The notes: generated by a model not told the origin, from the letters alone. A DNA stretch of 64,000 bases from VYFG01 sp965213885 (GCA_965213885.1 OZ243919.1:3100001-3164000), one strand, 5' to 3'; positions 44,078 through 53,970 are shown, counted from the first letter of the stretch. Numbers and translations are program-made.

Positions 44078-45970
44078 CTATCCCTTGCCTCTCCAGGGAA
44101 TGGACTTGTGGATCACCCAGCGCATCAGCATGTCGAATACCAGGCCGAGCACACCCATGACGATGATGGTCATCCAGATGATCTCGTAGTCGGACTGCTT
44201 GCGGGCCACGTTCTCGACGAAGCCGATGCCGGTGGTGCCGGCGAGCATTTCCGCGGCAACCAGGGTACCCCAGCAGACGCCGATGGAGATGCGGATGCCC
44301 GTGAGGATTTCCGGCAGGGAGTTCGGCAGTATGACCTGGCGGAGAATCTGGTGGTTGGAAGCGCCGAGGGAATGGGCGGCGTGGATCTTGGACAGCTGGG
44401 TCCCGGTGGCGCCCGTTCTCGCCGAGATGACCATGATGGCGAAAGCCACCATGAACAGGAGGAAGATCTTGCCGTCGTCCTGGATGCCGAAGATGGTGAG
44501 GATCAGCGGTGCCCAGGCCAGGGGGGGAACCGGCCGGTACAGCTCGATCAGCGGGTCGAAGTAGCCCTTGGCGAAGCGGGACAGGCCCATGAACAGACCC
44601 AGCGGGACGCCGAGGAGAATGCCGAGAAACAGGCCCATCAGCACGCGCACGATGGAATCCCAGATATGGCCGTCCGGCACCGGCACGGAGAAGGAACTGA
44701 AATTCCCGGTGGCGACGCTGTAGACCTTGCTCTTCAGGTTGCTCCTGACCACGCCGTCCTCGTCGTGGCGGGGATGCTCGCCCGGCACCAGGGCCGCGAT
44801 CCAGTCCGGCGTCAGGAATCCGACCATCTCCGACACCGGCTTCATCTTGTACCAGAGCAGCGGAAATCCCTTGTAGCCCACATCCGGATGGGCCATGCGG
44901 ATGAAGGTGTTCAGGGTGTCCGACGGCTTCGGCAGCCAGCGGCCGGAACCCTGCTCGGAACAGGCATTGTTTCCCGCCAGGATTTCCCCGCCGGGCATGG
45001 CGATGGCGTTGATCCATCGCAGGCTGCCCTGTTGTTCCCGCTGTACCCCGTCGAGCTTGACCAGTGACGCTTCCACCCGGTCACTGACCGCCGGCGGAAA
45101 AATCCGGCCATTGTCGATCCTGCGCTGGATCTTCAGGAGGTCCTTGGCGAAGTCCTCCCGGTCAGCCACCACGTCCGCAGCGGCTTCGGTATCCACCTCG
45201 AAACCATTGATGCGGCCCTCGAGGTCCTGCAGCCGGGCGACCAGCTCGGGGCCCTGGTTGCGGATGTCGCGGTATTCCTTGGCAATGTCCTCAAGGACCA
45301 GGCTGGCGGCGTCGAACTTGCGCCCCCGGTCGGTCATGGGCAGCGGCGGGAGTTCCACGCTGGATTTACCCCAGCCGGGCTGGGCCAGGGCTTCTTCCAG
45401 GGTGACGGGATCCGCGGGTCCGGGAAAATCCGGGCGGGCCATGTCGTCCGCGAGTGCATTGATTCGCGTGGCCACCTCGTCCATGCGGTCGGATACCGAG
45501 GGATCAAGGAATCGCGTGTCCGCATGTGCCGCCATGACGCTTCGCATGTCGGCGATGATCCCGGACAGGGCCTCGCGGTCGGCGTCGTCGAAATCGGTGA
45601 TGACCAGCCGGGCTTCCAGGGCATCCAGTTCGCCGTAGTCCCGGGCCAGGAGTACCGTGCCGAGAAGCTGGCGGTTGTCGCCCACGGGGAATGTGGATCG
45701 GATCGGGTTGGCGGCGCGGTGGAGCTTGGCCACCTGGCAGAGCTCGTTGCCCGCCCCGGGAAAGAAGGCCCTGGCCGCATCCCAGGAGAACCAGTACCAG
45801 AGAAGCAGCACGGAGCCGACGCCCATCACCATCCAGTGCCAGCCGCCCAGGGCCTTCTCGGGATTACCGAATACCACGTCGGTTTTTTCGGTCCGGATGA
45901 CCTTGCGCCCGTAGACCACTGACCAGACCAGAGTCGCGGTCAGGGCGATGAAGATGATGGCGACGAACAT
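44078..45970 (-). CDS. TauC/SsuC-type ABC permease with a large extra-membrane insert
   Basis: A 630-residue protein, more than twice the usual 250-280 of this permease family. Two membrane segments (about residues 1-20 and 44-62) are followed by a soluble, helical, acidic region of about 320 residues (70-385), and then a standard permease domain from residue 410 with the EAA loop AAHSLGASNHQILRQVILPN near 530-550. The insert has heptad-like helices and motifs such as RDYGELDALEARLVITDFDD and should lie in the periplasm, facing the binding protein. It is encoded last in a binding protein - ATPase - permease operon. I do not recognise the insert as a named domain. Confidence 0.85.
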   Translation of the reverse strand: MFVAIIFIALTATLVWSVVYGRKVIRTEKTDVVFGNPEKALGGWHWMVMGVGSVLLLWYWFSWDAARAFFPGAGNELCQVAKLHRAANPIRSTFPVGDNRQLLGTVLLARDYGELDALEARLVITDFDDADREALSGIIADMRSVMAAHADTRFLDPSVSDRMDEVATRINALADDMARPDFPGPADPVTLEEALAQPGWGKSSVELPPLPMTDRGRKFDAASLVLEDIAKEYRDIRNQGPELVARLQDLEGRINGFEVDTEAAADVVADREDFAKDLLKIQRRIDNGRIFPPAVSDRVEASLVKLDGVQREQQGSLRWINAIAMPGGEILAGNNACSEQGSGRWLPKPSDTLNTFIRMAHPDVGYKGFPLLWYKMKPVSEMVGFLTPDWIAALVPGEHPRHDEDGVVRSNLKSKVYSVATGNFSSFSVPVPDGHIWDSIVRVLMGLFLGILLGVPLGLFMGLSRFAKGYFDPLIELYRPVPPLAWAPLILTIFGIQDDGKIFLLFMVAFAIMVISARTGATGTQLSKIHAAHSLGASNHQILRQVILPNSLPEILTGIRISIGVCWGTLVAAEMLAGTTGIGFVENVARKQSDYEIIWMTIIVMGVLGLVFDMLMRWVIHKSIPWRGKG

Positions 45971-45988
45971 GGCGGTACCTTCCTTGTC

Positions 45989-46795
<807 letters not shown>

Positions 46796-46877
46796 ACTGT
46801 TCTCCGGGATGGCGGGGAGCGGGGCTCCCCCGCCGGAGTTGCGGGAATCCCCGGCGGGATTCCCGCAGATGCTGCTG

Positions 46878-47855
46878 CTACTGGAGGAAGGAAGTGTCGA
46901 CGACCGCGCTGTAATCGTCAAGCGCGGGATTGTCGGCAGTTGCGAATGCGCCGCCGACGACTGCAATGGCCACACTGGCAAGCCCGCCTTCGTTGAAGTA
47001 ATTCTCGAGCTGCTCGGCGTTCGACGGAAAGTAGAACTCGGCCATCTGGTTTTGCGTGGATTCAACGGACAGGCCAGCGTCCTTGGCGATGACGTCGATC
47101 TTGGACTGGTCCTGGGCAAAATCGGCATTGGCCTGGTCGGTGACTTCGAGGAAGGTGCGCACCATGTCCGGGTTCTCCTGGGCGAACTGCTCGGTGACGG
47201 AAATCACGTCGAAGCTGATGATGCCCGCGGCCTCCTTGTCTGCCAGGGTCATCAGCGGCTCGCCCGCTTCGTACATCTTGGCCATGGAGTCGGCACCGAA
47301 TCCGCAGGCCATGGAGACCGCACCGTCGGCCAGGGAGACCGCGGCATCCGCGGGCACCTGGTCGATGACGTTGATCCTGTCAACGTCCACGTCCAGCGCA
47401 CGCATCATCATCCGGAAGCTGTAGTCCGCCATGGTGGCCAGCGGCACGGCCACGGCCTTGCCTTCCAGCTCGGTGGCGTTGGTCTTGTCGATGCCCTCGC
47501 CGTTGCGCACCACGCAGTCGTTGGCGGGATACTGTACCGCAATGGCCACCAGCTTGATGGGTGCGTTGGCGTTGACCGCGTTGATGAAAGGTGCCAGGCC
47601 CTGGCTGTAGGAAATGTCGATGTCGCCGGCCAGCATCGCCTCGGTCATCTGGGTGCCCGCGTCGAAGTTGGTCCAGTTCACCGGTACGCCCAGGGCGTCG
47701 TCATAGGTCTTTTCGACCTTGGCCACCTGGTTCGGTGTGGCCCATTCCAGGAAGAACGCCACGTTGACTTCGTCGGCTGCCTGGACGGACGCGGATAGTG
47801 CCGCGCCGGCAACGGCGGCGGCGACGGTTTGCTTGAATAATTTCGATGTATACAT
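46878..47855 (-). CDS. ABC transporter substrate-binding protein, TauA/NMT1-like
   Basis: A 325-residue periplasmic protein. ATG 47855 follows GAGGATAACC and starts a Sec signal (KLFKQTVAAAVAGAALSASVQA, cleaved near residue 26). The mature part begins ADEVNVAFFLEWATPNQVAK. The TauA-like fold is shown by FDAGTQMTEAMLAGDIDISY and by LEGKAVAVPLATMADYSF in place of the usual KGKKIAVP segment. It is the first gene of the minus-strand importer. A DAO-family amine oxidase gene lies divergently 290 bases away, so an amine-containing ligand is a reasonable but unproven guess. Confidence 0.9.
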   Translation of the reverse strand: MYTSKLFKQTVAAAVAGAALSASVQAADEVNVAFFLEWATPNQVAKVEKTYDDALGVPVNWTNFDAGTQMTEAMLAGDIDISYSQGLAPFINAVNANAPIKLVAIAVQYPANDCVVRNGEGIDKTNATELEGKAVAVPLATMADYSFRMMMRALDVDVDRINVIDQVPADAAVSLADGAVSMACGFGADSMAKMYEAGEPLMTLADKEAAGIISFDVISVTEQFAQENPDMVRTFLEVTDQANADFAQDQSKIDVIAKDAGLSVESTQNQMAEFYFPSNAEQLENYFNEGGLASVAIAVVGGAFATADNPALDDYSAVVDTSFLQ

Positions 47856-48146
47856 GGTTATCCTCATTGATCGGATGAATTTGATGGGTGAATCGGGTAT
47901 TGAAATCTGGATGGTAATGAGCTGATTGTACCGGCGGCATGGACCGCCTTCTGCGGGCGGTGGGCTCACGGGCACAGGGGCTCATCATGGTACCACGCAA
48001 TGCCGCCGGGACCGATAGGTCCAGACACCGGGGTCTCATGGGACCAATTCACCGTTCCGCTGGATACCGGGTATTTCGGACGCCGGCATCCTGCCGAAGT
48101 CCGTATCCGGCAGTATACTCGACGCATGTTCATCCGGGAGTGGGCC

Positions 48147-49445
48147 ATGAATCCCGATCTCGTCTCCTGCCGCTGGCCGGACAGTCTCTGGCAGGCCACC
48201 GCCAACCCCCTGGCGCCGCTGCCGGCCCTGGCGGACCGCGCGGAAACCCGTGTGGGCATTGTCGGGGCGGGCTATACCGGCCTGTCCACGGCGCTGCACC
48301 TGGCGGACCGGGGTGTCGAAAGCGTCGTCGTCGACCGCAACCAGCCGGGCTGGGGCTGCTCCGGCCGCAACGGCGGGCAGGTGAATCCCTGCTGGAAGGT
48401 GCTGCCGGATGACATGCGCCGGCAGTACGGGGCGGATGCCACGGCTGCCGTGATCCGCATGGCCAACGCAACCTGCGATCTCGTCTTCGAGCTGGTGGAC
48501 CGCTACGCCATCGACTGTCAGGCGATCCGTCCCGGCTACATACTCGCCGTCATCGGCGAGCCCGGCCGGCGCTACATCGGGCGCTGGATTGCCCAGTGGC
48601 AGGTGGCCGGCGCCCTGGTCGAGACCCTGGACCGGGATCGCATGGCGCAGTTGCTCGGCACGGACCACTACGACTGCGGCATGCTGGACCGCCGCGGCGG
48701 CAGCGTGCAGCCGCTGTCCTACGCCCGGGGACTCGCCCGGGCCTGCCTTGGGATGGGCGTGACGATCCACGGCGATTCGGCCGCCCTTGGCGTAGAGCGC
48801 CGCGGGGCCGGCTGGCGTATCCGGACATCCGGGGGCACGGTGGACTGCGAGACCGTGGTGATCGCCACCAACGGCTACAGCGACAGCCTGTGGCCGGGGC
48901 TCAGGGAGAACATCGTGCCCGTCGCCAGCCTGATATCCGCCACCGAACCGCTGCCGCCGGACGTGACGGACCACATCACACCCGGGCGCAACGCGGTATC
49001 CGACAATGCCGGCCTGCCGGTCTACTACCGCATCGACGAAGCCGGACGCATGGTGTTCGGCGGACGGGGGACGCTGTTCGGGCGCGTCGGGTCCGTCAAC
49101 ACCGGGGCGGTGCGAAGGGCCGCCCTGCGGCTTTACCCGGTACTCGGGGATTTCAGGTGGGAATACGATTGGGGGGGCTATGTGGCAATGACAACCCATC
49201 ACCGCCCGCTGCTGCTGGAACTCGATGAGCGGGTGTATGCCGGGTTCGGCTATAACGGCCGGGGGGTGGCCATGGCCACGATGATGGGTCGGCTGCTGGC
49301 GGAGCGGGTCACCGCAGGCCGGGCCGAGCTCCCCGTGGAACGGTCCCGGCCCATTCCCCTGCATGCGTTCCATCCTGTCGGCATTGCCGGGCGCATGATC
49401 GGCGGCCGGCTGAAGGATCTCCTGGCGCCGCGGATTCGCGGCTGA
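48147..49445 (+). CDS. FAD-dependent oxidase, DAO family (PuuB/gamma-glutamylputrescine oxidase-like)
   Basis: A 432-residue flavoenzyme. ATG 48147 is preceded by GGGAG. The FAD-binding motif VGIVGAGYTGLSTALHLAD is at residues 33-51, and GCSGRNGGQVNPCWK near 70 is the flavin-contact loop typical of PuuB-like and other amine oxidases. YAGFGYNGRGVAMATMMGRL near the C-terminus is the last FAD segment. PuuB oxidises gamma-glutamyl-putrescine; relatives act on sarcosine, glycine betaine derivatives or D-amino acids. The divergent TauABC-like importer may bring in its substrate. Full length, no obvious defects. Confidence 0.88.
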   Translation: MNPDLVSCRWPDSLWQATANPLAPLPALADRAETRVGIVGAGYTGLSTALHLADRGVESVVVDRNQPGWGCSGRNGGQVNPCWKVLPDDMRRQYGADATAAVIRMANATCDLVFELVDRYAIDCQAIRPGYILAVIGEPGRRYIGRWIAQWQVAGALVETLDRDRMAQLLGTDHYDCGMLDRRGGSVQPLSYARGLARACLGMGVTIHGDSAALGVERRGAGWRIRTSGGTVDCETVVIATNGYSDSLWPGLRENIVPVASLISATEPLPPDVTDHITPGRNAVSDNAGLPVYYRIDEAGRMVFGGRGTLFGRVGSVNTGAVRRAALRLYPVLGDFRWEYDWGGYVAMTTHHRPLLLELDERVYAGFGYNGRGVAMATMMGRLLAERVTAGRAELPVERSRPIPLHAFHPVGIAGRMIGGRLKDLLAPRIRG

Positions 49446-49456
49446 GCGGCGCCAGC

Positions 49457-50257
49457 CTACCCGATCTCGGCCGCTACCGGGCAGTGGTCCGATCCCATCT
49501 GGTCCATCAGGTAGTCCACCGACCGCACCCTCCGTGAAGCCTCCGGGGCGTCCATCAGGAAGTAGTCGATTCTCCAGCCCACGTTCCGCGCCCGCGCCCG
49601 GCTGACCAGGTGCCACCAGGAATAGACGTCGGTGACACCGGCATTGCGCGCCCGCCAGATGTCGGTCCAGCCGTCATCCAGCAGGCGGTCCATCCAGGCG
49701 CGTTCGGAGGGGTGGAAACCGATCTTGCCGTCGTTTTCCCTGGGGCGGGCGAGGTCGATCTCGTTGTGGGCCACGTTCATGTCGCCGCCCACCAGCACCA
49801 GGCGGCCCTGGCTCCTGAGCGTGTTCATGAAATCGTGAACCCGGTCGTAGAACACCAGTTTCTCCTTCCAGGCCTGCTCGCTCTTGCCGCCGTTCGGGAA
49901 GTAGATGGACAGCAGATCCCAGGGCTCGCCGTTCCGTCGGAACGAGAGATGGCAGACGCGGCCTTCGTCGGCGTTGGGGTTTCCGGGCAGGTCGGTGCTG
50001 AAGCCGACGTCTTCCAGGTTGTCGGCGAGGGCATTCCGGATCCAGATCCCGGTGCCTGCGTAGCCGGCCTTCTGCGCACTGGAATAGTACTGGCGGTAGA
50101 CCGGGCTGGCTTTCAGGTACTGGCTGAGCTGATCGGGGTTGCTCTTGGTTTCCTGCAGCATCAGGACATCGGGCGTCCGGTCGTCCACCAGCTTCTGCAG
50201 TTCCTGCTTGCGCTCCACGGCGCGGATGCCATTGACGTTCCAGGTGATGATGTTCAT
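49457..50257 (-). CDS. xthA: Exodeoxyribonuclease III / AP endonuclease
   Basis: A 266-residue Mg-dependent nuclease of base excision repair. ATG 50257 gives MNIITWNVNGIRAVERKQEL, the exact family N-terminus; the longer frame is noise. Catalytic and metal residues are in LMLQETKS (Glu), GGDMNVAHNEIDLARP (Asp, Asn), DYFLMD and the C-terminal MGSDHCPVAAEIG (Asp-His). Length equals E. coli XthA (268). It is convergent with the amine oxidase gene, 11 bases apart. Confidence 0.95.
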   Translation of the reverse strand: MNIITWNVNGIRAVERKQELQKLVDDRTPDVLMLQETKSNPDQLSQYLKASPVYRQYYSSAQKAGYAGTGIWIRNALADNLEDVGFSTDLPGNPNADEGRVCHLSFRRNGEPWDLLSIYFPNGGKSEQAWKEKLVFYDRVHDFMNTLRSQGRLVLVGGDMNVAHNEIDLARPRENDGKIGFHPSERAWMDRLLDDGWTDIWRARNAGVTDVYSWWHLVSRARARNVGWRIDYFLMDAPEASRRVRSVDYLMDQMGSDHCPVAAEIG

Positions 50258-50582
50258 GGGGTGGCGAGGGGCCGGCTCCGGTGCCTGAGTGTACCAGTTC
50301 GGCCGGGATACAGACGAAGAACAGAACCCTTCACGGGCTGCCGTTACGCTCGAAAATGTCCTGCATGCCCCGCCCTGGCCTGCCCGCACGAGGTATATTG
50401 ATCCGGGGTAGATCGCTGCTCGAAAAGGGCTGCCGGAAGGCCGATGCCCGGAAGAAAAGCGTCCCGCTTGATATCAGATCATGCCCCACCCCGGCATGGA
50501 ATAATCCGGGACAAACACCACCATCCTGGCTGGTGTAGTGTGGGATGTAACAATCGCCCGCAGCGCGGAAATCTTATGGCCC
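50258..50582. other. Intergenic region upstream of xthA, nothing recognised
   Basis: 325 bases with no credible gene. The xthA promoter should lie near its right of 50258 but no clear -35/-10 pair was found. It becomes less GC-rich toward the AbiEii remnant that follows. Confidence 0.35.
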
Positions 50583-50918
50583 TTATCTACGCACTGTTGG
50601 CACATAAGTGCGGTCATCTATATCACCCTTCCACGGATCGCCGGGCAGACGCTCGATCAGTTGCGAGGAAACATCCTCTGCGGCCTCGTGAATGTCCCAG
50701 CGATACCCAGCCGCCAGCAGTGGGCTGATGTCGGCCGCGAACAACGGCATCTTGAGTTTTTCTGCAAGATTGCGCTCGAACAGCGCGCGGGTGATATTGC
50801 CCTCCTCCTGCGCTATGTAATGGAGGAACGCCTCGACGGCACGGTCGGGGTCGATGGCCGACTGCTTCAACGCAACGGCGAGGTCGAAGAGATCGCGCCC
50901 CTCCCGCCGCCTGTTCCA
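50583..50918 (-). pseudogene. AbiEii-like nucleotidyltransferase, C-terminal remnant
   Basis: The minus-strand frame reads RRREGRDLFDLAVALKQS, then AVEAFLHYIAQEEGNITRAL, FERNLAEKL and DISPLLAAGYRWDIHEAAED to a stop at 50583. RDLFDL followed by a helical tail with FERNLAEK is the C-terminal half of AbiEii/AbiGii-type toxins (type IV toxin-antitoxin). The catalytic N-terminal domain with its GS and DxD motifs is absent: sequence upstream of 50918 stays open for a while but has no resemblance. No start codon or antitoxin gene is visible. A shorter frame starting with TTG near 50870 would have no catalytic function. Confidence 0.6.
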
Positions 50919-51120
50919 GATAAGTTCTGGAATTGGAGAAACAATAACATCTATCTGAAATATATTATCGGTATTCCGATAGAGGAATTCACGCCAACAT
51001 CCTGTGCAAACCCGTTGTACGATGCTTGCCCGAAATGGGCGGGATGCCAGATGGGGCCGTGTTCATCTTGACCCGGCCCGTATGCTCAGGTGCAGCTTGG
51101 CAGGTGGCGGTGCGGTGTTC

Positions 51121-51873
51121 TCAGTCGAGACGCCTGATGCGGGCGATCCCCGCGACGCGGACGGTATCCGATGAAACCGTCCCGTGGTAGTCGAGGGTCC
51201 CGGCTCCCGCGAGGAAGCCGGACAGTTTCCCGCCGTCCATGGAAAGGGTGACGTCGCTGTTGCCCGCGATATGGACATCGGCGTTCCGGACCCGGATCGT
51301 GCCGAGGTCGACCCGGTTCATGCCGGCAATGGTCAGGTCCAGTGCGTCGTAGTATCCGCTGTCTCCGTCGATCAGGTTGTTTCCCTGAATCCCGAGTGTG
51401 AGCCGGTCCCCGTCGAAGCCCTTAAGGAGCACACGGTTGTAGCCTTTCAGATCAAGTGCCCCGAGTTCCGGTATGGTGATTTTCGCCGTAGCGAAAATGC
51501 CGGAAACCTCCCGATACACGGGCGGGTCGAACTTGAGTTCGAGCCGGTTGCCCTCGAGTTCCCACCGGACCAGGTCTTCGAGGGCTTCCGGGTAGGAGAG
51601 CTTCACCTGCCAGTCATCCCCCCGGGTGATCTCCGCCCGCCACTTGCCGTGAAGAGAGAGCTCCCGGAAGCCCTGCACGTCCGGGTGTCCGGCAACAAGG
51701 CCTTCCCGGGACGGGGCGCCTGCCGCGCTGGAGAGGGATGCGTCAACCCGTACGGATACGGCCGAGACGAAGATGGCGATGGTCAGTGCGAACAGTGCTC
51801 CAACGGTTCCGAGCAGGGCGAGCTGGCTGGGTCGTGGTTTTCGAAACATCGGGTATTCCTCTCGTTCAGTCAT
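51121..51873 (-). CDS. Head GIN domain (DUF2807) exported or membrane-anchored protein
   Basis: A 250-residue protein with one N-terminal membrane segment (LALLGTVGALFALTIAIFV, residues 16-35) followed by an extracytoplasmic beta-helical repeat domain. The repeat pattern (LDLKGYNRVLLKGFDGDRLT, then LTIAGMNRVDLGTIRVRNAD and VHIAGNSDVTLSMDG) is the right-handed turn typical of DUF2807 'putative auto-transporter adhesin' proteins. ATG 51873 overlaps the end of the GntR gene by eight bases, implying translational coupling. It is the last gene of a regulator-ABC operon. A function in envelope stress sensing has been suggested for some relatives but is not established. Confidence 0.8.
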   Translation of the reverse strand: MTEREEYPMFRKPRPSQLALLGTVGALFALTIAIFVSAVSVRVDASLSSAAGAPSREGLVAGHPDVQGFRELSLHGKWRAEITRGDDWQVKLSYPEALEDLVRWELEGNRLELKFDPPVYREVSGIFATAKITIPELGALDLKGYNRVLLKGFDGDRLTLGIQGNNLIDGDSGYYDALDLTIAGMNRVDLGTIRVRNADVHIAGNSDVTLSMDGGKLSGFLAGAGTLDYHGTVSSDTVRVAGIARIRRLD

Positions 51874-52228
51874 CGTCGCCGGGCTTGAACCGGGCGGCGA
51901 TCTCCTCCGGACCGATGCCGAGCAACTGCATGGTCCGGACAATTCTCGGGAGCTCCTCGTGGAGGAACTCCCGCCTCATCTCCTCCAGGATCCGGGCGGC
52001 GGCTTCCTGACCGACGAAATATCCCCTGCCCCTCTGGTTCACGATGATGCTCCGCTCGACCAGTGCCTGGTAGCTCCGGGCGACCGTGTTCGGGTTGACG
52101 CCGAGCTCGACGGCCATCTCCCGGACGGAGGGAATCCGTTCACCCGCGTTCCACTCGCCCCCGAGAATCCGATCCCGGACCCGGTCGGCGATCTGCAGGT
52201 AAATCCCTTTCGGGTCACTAAATTCCAT
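51866..52228 (-). CDS. GntR-family transcriptional regulator, YtrA type
   Basis: A 120-residue regulator with an N-terminal winged helix (IYLQIADRVRDRILGGEWNA, then RIPSVREMAVELGVNPNTVA) and only a short C-terminal helical tail, the layout of the YtrA subfamily that controls ABC-2 operons. It overlaps the upstream membrane gene (by 11 bases) and the downstream GIN-domain gene. The likely operator is the perfect inverted repeat at 53928-53951 over the promoter of the same operon, so autoregulation is expected. Confidence 0.9.
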   Translation of the reverse strand: MEFSDPKGIYLQIADRVRDRILGGEWNAGERIPSVREMAVELGVNPNTVARSYQALVERSIIVNQRGRGYFVGQEAAARILEEMRREFLHEELPRIVRTMQLLGIGPEEIAARFKPGDDD

Positions 52229-53048
52229 CCGTCTGGACTTCCTTCAGCCGAAGCCACGCGATCCACCACAGAACGGGCGGGAGCAGGATCAGCACCACGT
52301 ACAGGATGGTGATCTGGATGTCCCAGTCCGGGTTCAGAAGATGCACGAGGTTGTTGTCCAGAACTCCGTAGAGCATGAAGTCCAGGACATCGTAATTCTC
52401 GACATGCAGCCCCGGGTGTATTTCCGGTGCTTCCCCGAATGGCCAGCCCGGGCTGCCGAGGGCAAGCCAGGTGGCGGCCAGCACGAGCAGAGCGAGTCCG
52501 ATATGGAACACAAGGAGGGTGAGAGCCGTCAGAATAAAGGAAAACCGGTCAAACCAGACCGCACCGAGAAAGAAGGGTGACTGCAGGATGAGGTAGTAGC
52601 CGAACACCTTCCAGATTCCCGGATCGAAGGGATCGAACAGCGGTCGCTGGGTTCCGAAAACGGCCAGGTTGAAGGATTCCACCAGAACGGACAGAACCAG
52701 AAAGTAGGCCGGCAGCGCGATGCCGAAGCCAAGAGTGACGGGCAGGAGGCGTGCTAGGAGCTTCTCCAGCGCCGAGGCGGGGAGCAGCAGGTACGCCTCC
52801 CGGGAAGACCGGTCGGTGAGCCGGCGGAATGCCAGGCTGGTCGCGATGATTCCCCAGATGAAGAGGGCGTAACCGAACAGCTGCTGGTGGAGCGACGGGT
52901 CCATATATCCGTAGATGGATTCCACCAGGGAATTCAGGAACAGGGAGGCAGCCGTGATTCCGGCGATCCAGGCCATCGCGCGCCGCCCGGCGAGGAAGTC
53001 GCCGCGCAGGAGGAACCAGAGCCTGTGGAAGGAGAATGACGGTTCCAT
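52218..53048 (-). CDS. ABC-2 type multi-spanning membrane protein
   Basis: A 276-residue integral membrane protein with about six hydrophobic segments (for example AWIAGITAASLFLNSLV near residue 27 and LFGYALFIWGIIATSLAF near 56). FRRLTDRSSREAYLLLPASA near residue 73 is a motif often seen in ABC-2 permease-like proteins encoded beside YtrA regulators. It lies five bases after the ATPase gene, so both form one transporter of unknown substrate. The C-terminal segment ILYVVLILLPPVLWWIAWLR is the last membrane helix. Confidence 0.85.
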   Translation of the reverse strand: MEPSFSFHRLWFLLRGDFLAGRRAMAWIAGITAASLFLNSLVESIYGYMDPSLHQQLFGYALFIWGIIATSLAFRRLTDRSSREAYLLLPASALEKLLARLLPVTLGFGIALPAYFLVLSVLVESFNLAVFGTQRPLFDPFDPGIWKVFGYYLILQSPFFLGAVWFDRFSFILTALTLLVFHIGLALLVLAATWLALGSPGWPFGEAPEIHPGLHVENYDVLDFMLYGVLDNNLVHLLNPDWDIQITILYVVLILLPPVLWWIAWLRLKEVQTDGI

Positions 53049-53053
53049 CGCGA

Positions 53054-53896
53054 CTATTCCCTCCGGGCGAGCCGGCTGAAGGCGGCGGGGTTCCCGATGG
53101 CCGCCTTGAACAGGAGCTCCAGGTCCGGATGCCCGTCTCCAGCGCTGGCATCGGCCCAGACCGCGGAGTGCCCGCCCAGGTGCGGCTCCGTGTACAGCAG
53201 CCCCGGAGAATGCGGGGCCGGCCGGGTCGCCTCCTGCGAGAAGCGCAGGCTGGCGGATACCCCGGAAAGGCTCCGGTCGCAGATGAACGATCCGTTGTGA
53301 AGGATCAGGACCCGGTCGATCAGCAGTTCCACGTCCTTTACCTGGTGGGTGGCGAGGATCAGGATGCGGTCTTCGGTCAGGGCTTCGGCGACCAGCCTGC
53401 GAAAGAGTCCCTTGGAGGGAATGTCCAGCCCGTTGGTCGGTTCGTCCAGGATCAGGAGGGACGGCCGGCAGGCGAGTCCGAACGCGAGATGGAATTTCTT
53501 CTGCTCCCCGAGCGAGAGACTCGTGAGATTCTGCTCGCGGGGGATATCAAGCTCCTCGAGGAGGTGCTCCAGATATTCGTGGTCGAAATCCGGGTACAGG
53601 GGGGCGACCCTCGAGATGTACTGCCGGTCGGTGGCTGTCGGCAGGTGGGGTGTCTCGGTGAGCACATAGATTCGGGAGAGCAGTGTCGGTGCCCTTCGGC
53701 ACGGCTCCAGGCCGAGGACCCGGATCCGGCCGGACTGCGGGAAAAGGAGGCCGCCGAGCAGCCTGAGCAGGGTCGATTTGCCAGCGCCGTTGAGCCCGAG
53801 CAGGCCGTAGATATTGCCGGGTGCAAGCGCGAGGTCGAGGCCGTCGAAGACGGTATGTTTCCTGTAGCCGAACCGGATGTTTTCCATTGTAATCAT
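53054..53896 (-). CDS. ABC transporter ATP-binding protein (ABC-2 / YtrB-like)
   Basis: A 280-residue ATPase starting MITMENIRFGYRKHTVFDGL (an ATG three codons in is equally possible). Walker A GLNGAGKST near residue 36, signature SLSLGEQKKFHLAFGLA near 130, Walker B LLILDEPTNGLDI and the switch ATHQVKDVELL are present. The signature reads LSLGE rather than LSGGQ, as in other YtrB-type ATPases. It is the first gene of a four-gene operon with the membrane partner, a GntR regulator and a GIN-domain protein, directly behind a strong regulated promoter. Confidence 0.92.
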   Translation of the reverse strand: MITMENIRFGYRKHTVFDGLDLALAPGNIYGLLGLNGAGKSTLLRLLGGLLFPQSGRIRVLGLEPCRRAPTLLSRIYVLTETPHLPTATDRQYISRVAPLYPDFDHEYLEHLLEELDIPREQNLTSLSLGEQKKFHLAFGLACRPSLLILDEPTNGLDIPSKGLFRRLVAEALTEDRILILATHQVKDVELLIDRVLILHNGSFICDRSLSGVSASLRFSQEATRPAPHSPGLLYTEPHLGGHSAVWADASAGDGHPDLELLFKAAIGNPAAFSRLARRE

Positions 53897-53927
53897 GTTT
53901 CACCTGCGGGGATCCGGTGGAAATTAA

Positions 53928-53970
53928 ACTGTACTAGTGAAATAGTACAGTAGATAATTTTGTCCGTCAA
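53928..53970 (-). promoter_or_regulatory. Strong promoter with a 9-bp inverted-repeat operator (GntR target)
   Basis: On the minus strand TTGACG (53970-53965) and TACTAT (53947-53942) are separated by exactly 17 bases, a near-consensus sigma-70 promoter. ACTGTACTA (53928-53936) and TAGTACAGT (53943-53951) are a perfect inverted repeat with a six-base spacer covering the -10 box. YtrA-type GntR proteins bind such repeats, so the operon's own regulator should shut this promoter. Confidence 0.8.

Noticed and set aside
50919..51060. Upstream open frame continuous with the AbiEii remnant (WREFLYRNTDNIFQIDV)
   Set aside because: No resemblance to the toxin family's catalytic domain and no start codon; likely junction sequence after a deletion.
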